From Nymphaea colorata (lineage: Eukaryota > Streptophyta > Magnoliopsida > Nymphaeales > Nymphaeaceae), in NCBI RefSeq assembly GCF_008831285.2, contig NW_022204507.1:3573017-3637016 (forward strand): a DNA stretch of 64,000 nucleotides. Reading direction: 5' to 3'. The notes under the pieces were generated by a model, which saw nothing but the letters and a program-made list of their open reading frames with translations, was not told the DNA's origin and ran no database searches. The position numbers and the translations under genes are program-made. Each line of letters begins with the position of its first letter. The stretch's first letter is position 1. Shown piece by piece: positions 22,721-32,600 of this stretch.

Positions 22721-24084
22721 TTATACTCATCAGGACATCTGCAGCCACACAAACAGTCTAAAGTTACCTCTAACAAACAATGTACCTTAATCACATATAG
22801 ATGTACATGTTTTGGACATTAATTGAGATGGCCAAAAATCCAGTTCAAAATCCAATTTGTTGGTAGATGACATTATTTGAGACTGTTTCTTTTTTAAATT
22901 CATGGCAAGTACTGTTCTCAAGAAATTCAAAGCAATTGAATAAGGCAGAAATTTTCAGGACTTGTTTTCTAATGACTCAATTTCAGCAAGTGACCAGAAG
23001 GCCCATCCTACCCTTGGCGTACACTATTATCACCACAAAGATCAGAAAGGAAAGGTCTTGTGGAAGAAAATATAAAAAATAAAGGATGTGAAATGAAAAG
23101 ATGCTAACTAGCAGGTAAAAACTGAATGTTTCCACCGGCTCAGCCTTTCCAACCTCTTGATCCTAGAATGCAGTCCCAAACTGAAACTCAACCAGTCACA
23201 CAGGCAAACATAAGGTGCAGTGCACATGCAAATGGAAGCAAGAAGTCAATAGGAAATACTGAAGAAGTTTCTTTAGAACTGTCTGTTTCATAATTTTAAT
23301 GAAGACTGGAAAATATAATGTCATTTAAGGCTACTTCTCCAAGTTAATATAAAAATAATCAACTATGAAACTTTTCCTTTACAAATTACAACTTTTCAAT
23401 GAAATAAGTCTTGTTTATAGGGAAACATTGACTCGTTATAGAAATATGACATCCTTTTAAAGTGCCCCTCCCACGATTAAGGAACTGAGTTTCAGAAGTA
23501 CCTAGGGCTAATGAAAGGTTATGGAAGACAGATTTTTTTTTTATCCTATCTCTACTGAGGAACTTCAAGACTGATGACCTTAAAAAGATTCACTCTCCGT
23601 GGATGCTGGCAATGCAATGTGGTTGGACCCTCATGTTGGCTTGAATGAATCAGCCTTTTAGAGGAGGGTGACTCAAGGCCTGCTACTAAAGAGCATAGCA
23701 AGTTACAAGTCTCAGTAGGACATGTATTTTTATTACTATAGGTTAGGTGAGGTTACCATTATCCATTTTTTGGTGACGAATCTTATGTGTCCCTAATAAA
23801 GGGAATCTGTAAATTTTTCAAGGTTTCAAAACCAAAAAGGCATGGAAGCACATGAGAAGTAGCTCCAGTTCCTTCAGAAAAGGTAAGATCTTTGGTGCAA
23901 AAAGAATGGACAAATAAGATAACAAAGAAAAATAAACGGCCCCAATTCCTATCTCTGTTTATTTGAAATATACCACATATAATCATCATTCACATTATTG
24001 ATTGACAAGAATTTTCAGCAATCAGAAAATCCAAATACTGTAATGTTTTTCAAATAGATGAATTTCTTTGTATGACGAAGGGTA
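22721..24084. other. No gene recognised
   Basis: AT-rich, with short unrecognised open frames (22,867-23,082; 23,386-23,568; 23,783-23,989) and no repeat partner in this window. Confidence 0.5.
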
Positions 24085-24480
24085 TTAAAAAGATTGAAAA
24101 GTTGTTTGACGTAATAAAATGATTGACAAACACCAGCTTCATTAATTGAAGAAAAATGTTAAAATCTTGAGCAATTTCTATGTAAAAAATGAAAAAAATC
24201 ACATTTTGTACATACACTCTCCGTGGGCCTTTTTTTATTAATATTGATACTTATAAAATAGACGAAAATATTGAAGAAATTGTCAAAAAGATGTGGCCCA
24301 TAAAAATCTTTCTATTCAGGTATTTTCTTTTTATTAGGGTAAAATGGTCTTTTTCATACTTAAAAACAGTGGGGTATGTGCCTGTAGGTAATTGTATAAA
24401 TATAAATGGTTACTTGTAACTTTTCAGAAGAAAAATGCATCAAAACTAATCGGTCTCATTAATTATTTGTCCAGTCTAAT
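24085..24480 (+). repeat. Repeat block shared with 58,288-58,690
   Basis: The shared run starts at AAAAGTTGTTTGAC and includes TTCATTAATTGAAGAAAAA and ACATTTTGTACATACACTCT. It ends just before a microsatellite in both places. The B region (51.8 kb) lacks it. Confidence 0.8.
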
Positions 24481-24490
24481 TTGTCTACCG

Positions 24491-24522
24491 ACATATATAT
24501 ATGTGTGTGTGTGTGTGTGTGT
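24491..24522. repeat. (AT)n(GT)n microsatellite
   Basis: A short TA run followed by a TG run. The paralogous position at 58.7 kb holds a very long pure TA run instead, and at 51.84 kb only a brief GTGTGTT. Confidence 0.95.
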
Positions 24523-24551
24523 AAAGTGGTGCATGGATTGATGAGTTCGAT

Positions 24552-25079
24552 CAATGATGGTAGAAGGTATTCATACTCCACCCCATATACTGCATTATTC
24601 ATTCGTTACAAAAGAATCTCATCATATGCTGATGTACCATCTGGGGTTCTTCTCAATGACAAACAGTCATTTATTACAGCATCATACTACTAATGGTATC
24701 AGCTTGGTTTTGAATTGAAATAACATTGTTGTATTCAATGACATGGATGTCAAAAGAAAAAACATAGAGTAGAAAGAAAACCCAACTCCTAGGTTGGACC
24801 ACTAATCATTTTTTTGTTGGCAACCTCTTCCTAAATATGCTCAAATGTTATTCCGTACACTAAGGCATGAATGTGTTTGCAGTACAATAACTAGAACTAT
24901 GTACAAGACAATCTTAGGCATCTAAGCCTTTTGTTATGAGAAACATTACTAAAAATAAACTGATATTCAAAAACTTTTCAGATCTTCCTCCAGAGGTTCA
25001 TTTATAAGGTGAGATTCTTTATACATAACGAATGATGCAGTATACAAGGTGGAGTATGAATACCTTCCTGCCATCATTG
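24552..25079. mobile_element. Fold-back element with ~70-bp terminal inverted repeats, copy A
   Basis: The left arm begins CAATGATGGTAGAAGGTATT and the right arm ends TACCTTCCTGCCATCATTG. Both pair over about 70 bp, including TATACTGCATTATTCATTCG against its inverse with few mismatches. The 528-bp unit recurs at 51,883-52,411 and 58,842-59,455 in the same setting. It has no coding potential and no obvious target-site duplication, so I call it a fold-back or MITE-like unit embedded in the larger repeat. It could also act as a hairpin RNA source. Confidence 0.7.
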
Positions 25080-26280
25080 TATATATACATGAAAATCTCT
25101 TGTCGAGTGAACCAAATTGACTTCAGCCTCTGATTCTTTCGAGCAAATTCCCTTCAACTCTTGCAACCTTTCCACAGAAAATAGACAGCCCTCACCACCA
25201 TCATCTCTAATTAGCATGGTACTGTCATCTGTCAACAGCTGACCATTGCATCACGTGGCTGAGTTTTGTTCCCCCTTAGCACATGGATGCAGAAGGAACA
25301 CATTGCCTAAGACATTTTTGGTTGAAAGGCATGGAAATATTTATTAGAGCCTATAAATGTTTTCCTGAGGGGTACAAATTTTGTTTGTGCTATTCTTTAA
25401 TCATAATAACCTATACAGGTGATGAACGCAACTGGGACAGTCCAATACCGATGACGGTTACAACTGGTATAGATCTCTAACGACGATGTAGTTCGCAGCC
25501 GTACATACTTATACCGGTGACATGTCTCGCCACTAAGGTATTTATATCGGTGTTCTCTAGCACCAGTAGAAATTTCACACTTATAAACCTATAACATCGA
25601 TTTACCACCGCTATATTACCTGAACCCATAACGTAACCACCACTGTTATTTGGATCACACAACTCAATGCACAAAATGTGCACCTCGAGTGCCTGCCTGT
25701 CGCTCATGTCTATCTCTCCCTCTACCTCTGTTTTGTAATTAATGCTTGTATTTTTTTTTCATTTTTCTATTTCACATTGTTTTTGTTTAATTTTTTTCTC
25801 AGCCGCATGGTAGAATTAGATAAAAGCGATAAGTGTTAATTTATTGAAGGTTGTATGTTGAATGAAATAGTGTAAGTTAATAAATGTTGGATAAAAATCA
25901 TAGAGTTTAGTGAACTTATTGAACTTATAACCATTTGACCAAACCGGTGCTCTCATGAGTATGTTGTTTAAATAAACCAAAGTAATGTTTTTTTTCATCT
26001 GCAGTACTTATAAGAAATTAAATATTTTACAAAATTTTATGTATAATTGTCGATAACAACTAATTAAACTTTCTCGCAAACAGTAAAACAGTCCATCCTT
26101 CATGTGTGATTTTGGCACCAGAAAAAAAATGGTTTTTTTGCTCATGTTTTTAATTTCTGACATGATTTTTGTTAATATAATATGTTAGATTATTTTTGCC
26201 ATGAAACTTAGGCTTCACTATGCATCGCTTACCTACACATTGCATCACCAACTTAGTGCATCGCTTCACCTTGTTGTACT
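25080..26280 (+). mobile_element. CACTA-like repeat family, member 3
   Basis: The array at 25,410-25,640 contains ATACCGATGACGG, TTATACCGGTGACATG, TATATCGGTGTTCTC, ACCAGTAGAAATTTCAC and ACCGCTATATTACC in alternating orientation, the hallmark of CACTA subterminal regions. An AT-rich tail matching members 1, 4 and 5 follows, including CATGAGTATGTTGTTTAAAT. It abuts the SEC16-like fragment that starts at 26,281. Confidence 0.6.
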
Positions 26281-26572
26281 TCAAAACAAATCAGCAGTTT
26301 CACCATTTAGGTCCTTCTCAACGACCTCCTCTTGGGGATCTAGAACAAAAGAACTATCAAAGACAGAAGATGAAGACGACTGCATCCATCATTGATTGCA
26401 TCAGTTTGCTGTGTTCTCCCTTGAACAAACCAGCTTGATTTTGCGATTCAGATTGCAAAGACGTTGATGAGAATGTGGTGCCATGCTCCCCTGTAGTCTG
26501 TCTAGATGTATTTTCATCCATTCTGCAAAGAAATCTGAATGAGAACTAAAACCACCAGAATCATTATCGCCC
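26281..26572 (-). pseudogene. SEC16-like gene fragment, copy A (short)
   Basis: Minus-strand sequence paralogous to 53,819-54,112. It carries the motif [16 protein letters not shown], then, after a frameshift, a Ser-rich stretch ending in ETADLF and a stop. Plant SEC16 proteins (COPII coat scaffold at ER exit sites) carry a GFGSYSDFF-type motif in their N-terminal part, which is the basis for the name. Homology to copy B stops at 26,572, so the upstream half, including the start codon, is missing. The fragment adjoins CACTA-like member 3 exactly as copy B adjoins member 4. It cannot encode a working protein. Confidence 0.6.
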
Positions 26573-27841
26573 ATACCTGGTTTTACATACGTGTCTAATG
26601 GCAAGCATAAGGGCATAGCAAGTGCTGAACTAGAAATCAGTAACTAATGACATTGACGACAGAAAATTCCAAAGATATTAGCACAAACATAAGATTTAGT
26701 TGCTAAATTATGCAATTACTAAATGAATAATATTCAAAATAATGGAAGAAAGCAATTGACTTGCTGTTTTCAATGTCTACATCAAAAATTGAAATGCAGT
26801 TTCATCTCCAACTTGCAATAAAGGTCCACTACATCATTAAAATATGTAAACTAACAACTACTCTGAGTATGCATCAACAGTAATGAAGGATATCAAAGAG
26901 AGGAGATCCATCGCAGCCATCTGGTTAAAAAGAAACATACATAATCGAGGCATTATAATCCCAAAATACACAAATTTTTGGCATGGCATGCAGTCTGAGA
27001 TCTTCCTCGGGTTGTCTTCCTTTAAAAGTAATCAATGGTGTTTGCCCATGGGCTACCATCTCTTTGAAACTTTTTGATTCTAGAAGATACCAGGTATGTG
27101 TTTTAGGCTTTTAGCAGTCCTTTCAGACAGTGAAAACATGAACTGCATTATGCAGATAAAGATACCATGCATAAGCCCATTTCATGATGTTTCATGAAGC
27201 CTTATAGCTTTCTTGAATCAAACTGAACTCCTCTGTGGCAATATTCTATGAAGGGGATTTGCTGATCAACTTGCAATAAAACAAGAAAGTAGGAATCAAC
27301 TTGTTGATCATGTTTGCAATAAATTAAGGAGAGTTCCCCTACGCAGATGCCTTTCATTGGAACTTGCTGATCATGCCTTAACTAAGAATCCTCCCAAGAC
27401 CGTTACATTTCATCTAGCCTGAATCCAATCGAGTCGAATCAAATCACTGAGTTCAAAAATCTAAACTATTTGATGCAAATGTTAAAGACACAAGAAAATG
27501 CAGAATGAAGTGAATGTGCACTTTCCTTTATTATGGCCCATACCAGCAACCAACTTTAAAGAGTTAGAAGCGTAGCAGAAAATCAATTTCATGCTGGTAA
27601 TCTCGAAGACACCCATTACTAATCTGTGTGTGGAGAGAAAGAGAAACTGGGAGAGATCTGTACTTGGGAAGAATGCACTACCCATTACTAATATGTATGC
27701 GGAGAGAGAGAGAGATCTGTACTTGGGAAACATGCACCTTCCCTTTAAGGTCTATAATAACAGCAAACTTATAAGAATTAGAAGCATAGCAGAAAAGCAA
27801 ATTCATGCTTATAATCTTGAAGACACCCATTACTAATATGC

Positions 27842-27878
<37 letters not shown>

Positions 27879-28343
27879 GGAGAGAGAGAGAGAGGCCTTC
27901 TGTTTTTACTAAGAAATGATTATTGATGTCTGCAAGGTATCACTCATTCTAGATGTTTAGGTGAAAGGAAAAAGGAACATAGAAAGCTTTAGTCTATATT
28001 GTGAATAAGATTGGGTTTATCCGAGCATTAGATATTTCAGTTGGGGAACAACTAAAATTTATTAGTTTTACTGAGGATTTGCACAATGTTTTCTCTACTC
28101 TTCCTCTAAAGTGTGTCATCAAATCAAATTTAATTTTCTTGAGAATTTATTTTATGGACATTGGACAAAAATGATGGAAGTTATAACTACCCTATGATGT
28201 ATGCATGTGCATGTATTATTTACAATACATTGATATGCATGTAAACTATATTCTAAAAGATAGTGCATTGAAGCTTTTATGTTGCATGCCATGAAAGAGA
28301 TGTCACTTATGGGATTGTTCAGTGATTGAGTCTTATCTTACAG
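26573..28343. other. No gene recognised; local duplications and microsatellites
   Basis: Around 27,590-27,850 the phrase CACCCATTACTAATATG recurs three times between GA-rich stretches. A (GT)n(GA)n microsatellite is at 27,841-27,893. No exon with clear splice sites was found here. Confidence 0.55.
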
Positions 28344-28435
28344 GGCAGAGGTAGCTATGAAGATCGTTCTGATATACTCCATCTTATTGTAGACCTTGTG
28401 GAGGCAAGCTGCTATGCTGACAACCCTGAATGGAG
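28344..28435 (+). CDS. Exon 1 of an unidentified gene (partial)
   Basis: Preceded by CTTACAG and followed by GTTAAC, with a single open phase that reads GRGSYEDRSDILHLIVDLVE and onward to DNPEW. The last two bases join in phase with the next exon across a short 132-bp intron. The peptide looks like an ordinary cytosolic helical protein, but I do not recognise the family. The coordinated splice sites and phase are the main evidence. Upstream exons were not found. Confidence 0.5.
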
Positions 28436-28567
28436 GTTAACATGATTCTGAATCTTAAAGTGAAAATTTAACAAGCTAAGCAATAGCCACTTCTCATGAA
28501 AAGCTCTTAGTTCAATTATGAATAGTTTTAGTCATTTTATCCTATCTAAGCTGCATTTTCTCTCCAG

Positions 28568-28693
28568 TGTTGATGAACAAGTTGCCAAAGATATTCAACT
28601 CTTAGATTCTATTGCTGAAAAACAAACACAGATATTTTCTGAAGAGTGCATGCTGTTTCCCGCAGATGTTCAGATCCAATCGCTGTATCCTCT
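28568..28693 (+). CDS. Exon 2 of an unidentified gene
   Basis: The acceptor is CTCTCCAG and the donor is GTAAGT, the plant consensus. The open phase agrees with the preceding exon (phase-2 junction giving W-S-V) and encodes a helical, charged stretch containing [19 protein letters not shown] and [13 protein letters not shown]. The absence of stops across three phase-matched segments argues for real coding sequence. The function is not recognised. Confidence 0.5.
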
Positions 28694-28865
28694 GTAAGTG
28701 TTTACCTATAAACGCTGGAATGAGTTCATAAGTATACTTGTGGTTTTCTTTTGTATTCACTGTCTGCTATGTATCTAAAACATTTTCCTATTCAGTAAAA
28801 AAGAAAACAGTAAAATATTTTGTTTGGAACAACACCAACATCAAAAAGAACGGCTTTCTCTTCAG

Positions 28866-29173
28866 AAATGAGAGATTCCATCCACATGACAGAAGACAGG
28901 CAGAGCTTGATGAGTCTGTTCTAGCTCCAAGCTTTTTCAAAGAAAAAGACAGGAACATTCAATTGTCGAGCTAATTGATAAGCATGAGTTTAGAAGTTAA
29001 TGCATTTCCAAAGAAACCAGTCAAGAAACCCTCACAAAAGAAAAAGGGGATAGAGAAACAGACTGGACTTTCTATATGGAAGCCTCCGGGAAAAACAGAT
29101 TCTTTCACAGTAGGAGCCAAAATAGAAAGAGGGATTTCCAAAAATTCAGCGACAAACGGAAAAAAAAATAAAT
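28866..29173 (+). CDS. Exon 3 of the same gene, with an in-frame stop
   Basis: The acceptor TTCTCTTCAG is followed in the expected phase by NERFHPHDRRQAELDESVLA and a further 15 residues, then TAA at 28,972-28,974. The same frame continues without further stops for another 66 codons (KKPVKKPSQKKKG, WKPPGKTDSFTVGAKIERG) to a stop at 29,173. Either the gene ends at the first stop, or a single mutation has truncated a longer exon. An alternative reading just before the stop (VELIDKHEF) suggests a one-base frameshift. No family is recognised. Confidence 0.4.
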
Positions 29174-29406
29174 AATATTCACCATTCATGTTCAAACACT
29201 AACCTTTCCACGAAAACCTTGCAGATCTGCTCACAGAGTAACAATCGAGCCCAAATTTGTTGCTGCAGAGAGGAAGAGACAGATTCCTGTGCTACGGTAA
29301 TAGGGCAAGCCAAAATCAGTGTTTCCTAACACGGAAGCCACTGCACAAATGATAGATGAAGAGACAGAGGGATTCTTCTTCAGCAAGGGCGGGAGAGACG
29401 AGGAGA
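29174..29406. other. No gene recognised between exon-like block and minisatellite
   Basis: Short anonymous stretch. The minus-strand open frames of 123 and 190 codons crossing it are produced by the minisatellite. Confidence 0.5.
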
Positions 29407-29550
29407 GGATCAGGAGAGTGAGAGGGCGAGAGAGACAATGAGGGGAGCAGGAGAGTGAGAGGGCGAGAGAGACGACGAGGGAGCAGGAGAGTGAGAGGGC
29501 GAGAGAGACGACGAGGGAGCAGGAGAGTGAGAGGGCGAGAGAGACGACAA
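29407..29550. repeat. 36-bp minisatellite, four copies
   Basis: Three identical or near-identical 36-bp units begin GGGAGCAGGAGAGTGAGAGG at 29,443, 29,479 and 29,515, preceded by one diverged unit. It is purine-rich on the plus strand. Long Arg/Gly or Leu/Ser open frames over it are artefacts of the period being a multiple of three. Confidence 0.95.
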
Positions 29551-29659
29551 CCAGCAGGCAGGACGGAGGAGACGGACTGCGGCAGGAGGGAGAGGGAGGC
29601 AATGCGTGGGTGGGAGGCGATGCGTGGGTTCCCTAACAGGCAGAAAAATAAAACCAACA

Positions 29660-29830
29660 AAATGTTTCCACCTCTCGCGGTGGAAACATTTCCGAAAAAA
29701 AAAATTCCGGAAACGTGTTTAACAGTCATAATTTTCATTCCACCTTTGATGGAATGAGAAACAATTTGAATATTTGAAAATTTTCTCCATGGCAACAGGA
29801 TATTGCCAGGCCACCAAACGGCCCCTAGAG
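29660..29830. mobile_element. Hairpin-rich MITE candidate
   Basis: Contains a perfect 12-bp inverted repeat with a 6-bp loop at 29,661-29,690 (AATGTTTCCACC and its inverse). A second hairpin with TCATTCCA arms lies at about 29,734-29,757, and a GGCAA/TTGCC pair at about 29,793-29,809, ending near CCACCAAACGGCCCC. Stacked hairpins and this last word are common in plant MITEs. No target-site duplication was identified. Confidence 0.35.
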
Positions 29831-30782
29831 TTTTTTCCGGAACCCCAATCTCTATTCTGTGATTTTTCTTGCCATTTTCTTTTGTCATATTTAGGAATGC
29901 CTAATTTTGAAGCATATTAAGAAATATTGCAAGCTTTTCGACTTTTAAAAGCAGAACTGATGATTCCCTATGCAATCCATCTTGCAGTTCATATTCCAAG
30001 ATAAGGATAGGTATACTCTCTACGACTGCCTTTCCAACCAATTTATACGGCAACCATCTACATTATCCATTTATACATGAGTGGGATTTTTTATATACCT
30101 TTTTTTGCATTGGGGGCATTTGTTTTATCTGAAATATGAATTAGTCCACATTTTGCACACTAAATAAACATGTATAAACTTTTAATGGGGTAACCTTTTT
30201 CATCGAATAGAAGACCTTTTTTTTTTGTTTTTTATTGGTCATTGTCTAAATAAACAGCTGAAAGAAACCAAAAAGCTTCTTGTCTTTGTCTTTTTCTTTT
30301 CTTTTCTAGCTTCCTTCATACGATAGGCAAAGATCAAACCTCTTCAAATGTTAATTCAGACTTTTGACATGTGATTTTTTATGTGCATATACATTTTATT
30401 TCACCAATTTAATTTATATAAGTGAAATGAGTTGCATTTTTTTTCGTTTTTCATTTTTCGTTTTTTAAATATATTTTTTAATTTTTAATCGGCATTTCAT
30501 TTTCTCAATTTTTTTTTGCATTTTTCGAAAATAATGCCCTTTTTGTATACACACACAAAAGGACGCAGTGACATCATCAATATCCTAGGTGAGAAAACAT
30601 GCATTGCATCAGTAGGAGTAGGTGTCTAGTCATATTACTAAGTTAAATCTTGATTTATGTCTTCCAATCACTAGGCTGTTCTTATCATGCTGAACATGTT
30701 GAATCAGCCTTTGTGCTCATATTACCAAACTGCTTATATGTGAGACTTTGTTCACAAATATTCGTCAGCTTTAATACCACAG
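29831..30782. other. No gene recognised; possible intron sequence
   Basis: AT-rich with long T runs. If the flanking exon candidates belong to one gene, this is intron. Confidence 0.45.
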
Positions 30783-30907
30783 TCCTTTTCGGGCATTGCT
30801 TCGGTGTCAAGGATACTTGATGGTCTCATGAAAATGTTTGCAATTCTGGTGGAGTGTGCAGCATCACGAAAGTTATCTGAGCATGTGAATTGGAACACAT
30901 TGCAAAG
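30783..30907 (+). CDS. Further exon candidate of the unidentified gene
   Basis: The acceptor is AATACCACAG and the donor is GTAATT. The open phase reads SFSGIASVSRILDGLMKMFA and onward to HVNWNTLQ with no stop in 125 bp, typical of a helical-repeat protein. Its phase does not join directly to exon 2 or 3, so at least one exon would be missing between them. Alternatively, these segments belong to different gene remnants. Confidence 0.4.
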
Positions 30908-31401
30908 GTAATTGTAAGATTCCTGGCTGGCTAAATCATTTTGACCTTTTGTCTATCACATAGTGGACCTCTATATGCATCTGGCTAGTGACTCTGGCTA
31001 ACATGGGATTATATTTCTTAGCATCTAGACTGAACAACCATTTTCTTTTGTCAAAAGAAACGTGAACATATTACTTGCATGAACTATTTTGAGGTATAGT
31101 GCTTTTCATCATAAGCATAAAATTATTTGCAATAGAACTGCTTGAGAGCTAGTCTTCAGAATGTGAGCGTCTGTTGGTTTGTCTTTCTTTCTTTCCTTCT
31201 TTTTTGTTGGGGGGGGGTGGGTTGTGTTGGGGGAGAGAGGGAGAGAGAGAATAAGCCTATTTAAAATTTTATAAGATGATAATGGTTTTGTTGTAACATG
31301 AGCCTGTTCGATGGTTTCTTCCTAAAGGGTTGATCTTGGTTCTGTTGTATCATGAAAATGCTTGATGCTTTCTTCCTAAAGGGATGATATTGGTTCTACA
31401 G

Positions 31402-31638
31402 CATACTTGGAAAGCACTGCAGGTGGACTTTTAGTTCATTCAAGTTGCCTTGCCATACTGGGTGAACTATGGTGGTAAAGAGTTTGAAGCAGTTGAGAAC
31501 TGTGGAGGTAATCATCTACGTTGCATCAAGACGAAAGAAGAACTTCAAAAATTACTCAACAGGAAAATAGAAGGGAAAGTTGCAAAGGAAAGCATCTGTC
31601 TCTCTACTTTGAAATGCTTTTCCATGTTACCCCCAAAT
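31402..31638 (+). CDS. Exon candidate interrupted by a hAT element
   Basis: The acceptor GGTTCTACAG is followed by an open phase encoding PYWVNYGGKEFEAVENCGG and RCIKTKEELQKLLNRK, running into the hAT insertion at 31,639. After the element, the same phase continues for about 20 codons (NAIKLFLLRVW) to a stop. An in-frame TAG lies near its start in this phase, and the best phase does not match the preceding candidate exon, so the gene is probably broken. No family is recognised. Confidence 0.35.
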
Positions 31639-32592
31639 CAATGTTGTAAGAAGCATATGCCTCACACAAAAAAAAAACATGACTCAAAGCGTTTTTTAGA
31701 AAAAATGCCTTGAGGCAGGGCCTTGAGGTGCACGCATCCCTGAAGCATGCACCTCATTTAACATAGGTGTATGTCTCCATCCATGGTATGCTCCGTGCTT
31801 GAGGCATACGCCTCAGGGAAAGTGTTGAGAAAAGTAATGCTATATGTTTTTTGAAATAAAGATAAGAACATTGTTTTTTTTCTTTACTTACTATTATATT
31901 TTGTTATGTATTATTGTTTTTATGTGGAAGTAAAACAATAATAGAAGATTTACAACATGAGAGTTTTGATGATGAAGCAACTGAAGAGGAAGATGAACTT
32001 ATTATATATATGGACGGTTCAAATGATGATGAATTGTCATCCATTACAGAATATGAAAATGATGAAAGATACGATTGGCCAATTGCCTACAAAAATAATT
32101 TGAACTTTGTTAAATATCACTTGATAATTGCACAAATTAGTTAATTTTTTAATTTTTGTACATATACACATTTCAATATGCTTATATTATTGTCCACCAA
32201 TACTTGTTATTCACTTATTCTCTTAATTGATATTATCATCTGAATTTTGGTTTTCCTAGTTTTGGTTATTTGTTTTTCAATGATAGTTCTATGACCTGTT
32301 TCGGACAGGTCATGCTTCTATGCCAATTATGCAAGCACTCTTTACATTATGTGTGTTATGACATTGTATTTGTTTGGATTTGCAAATTATTGTAGTTTGC
32401 ATATATTGTGTATTAGTTTTTATTGATATGCTTAGTATTGTAGTCATTTTTTTCAGTTTTGATGTTATTTTTATAAATATTATATAATTCACAAACTTGT
32501 CTGTGAAGCTACACTTCAACTAACGCCTCACCTCCCCTCTCCTCATGAGAGGCTGAACGTGTCGCCTCATCTTATTGCCTTTTACAACATTG
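31639..32592 (+). mobile_element. Non-autonomous hAT element, 954 bp, complete with TSD
   Basis: The left end CAATGTTGTAAGAAGC and right end GCCTTTTACAACATTG give a 10-bp terminal inverted repeat (CAATGTTGTA). The flanks are CCCCAAAT (31,631-31,638) and CTCCAAAT (32,593-32,600), matching 7 of 8, as expected for hAT 8-bp target duplications. Subterminal GAGGC/GCCTCA words recur at both ends. The first 190 bp match the start of the larger element at 60,531. A 76-codon acidic open frame at 31,914-32,144 (DDEATEEEDELI) may be the last remnant of the transposase tail. The element cannot move alone. Confidence 0.88.
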
Positions 32593-32600
32593 CTCCAAAT

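Noticed and set aside
29231-29888. 123- and 190-codon minus-strand frames
   Set aside because: Created by the 36-bp minisatellite, whose period is a multiple of three.
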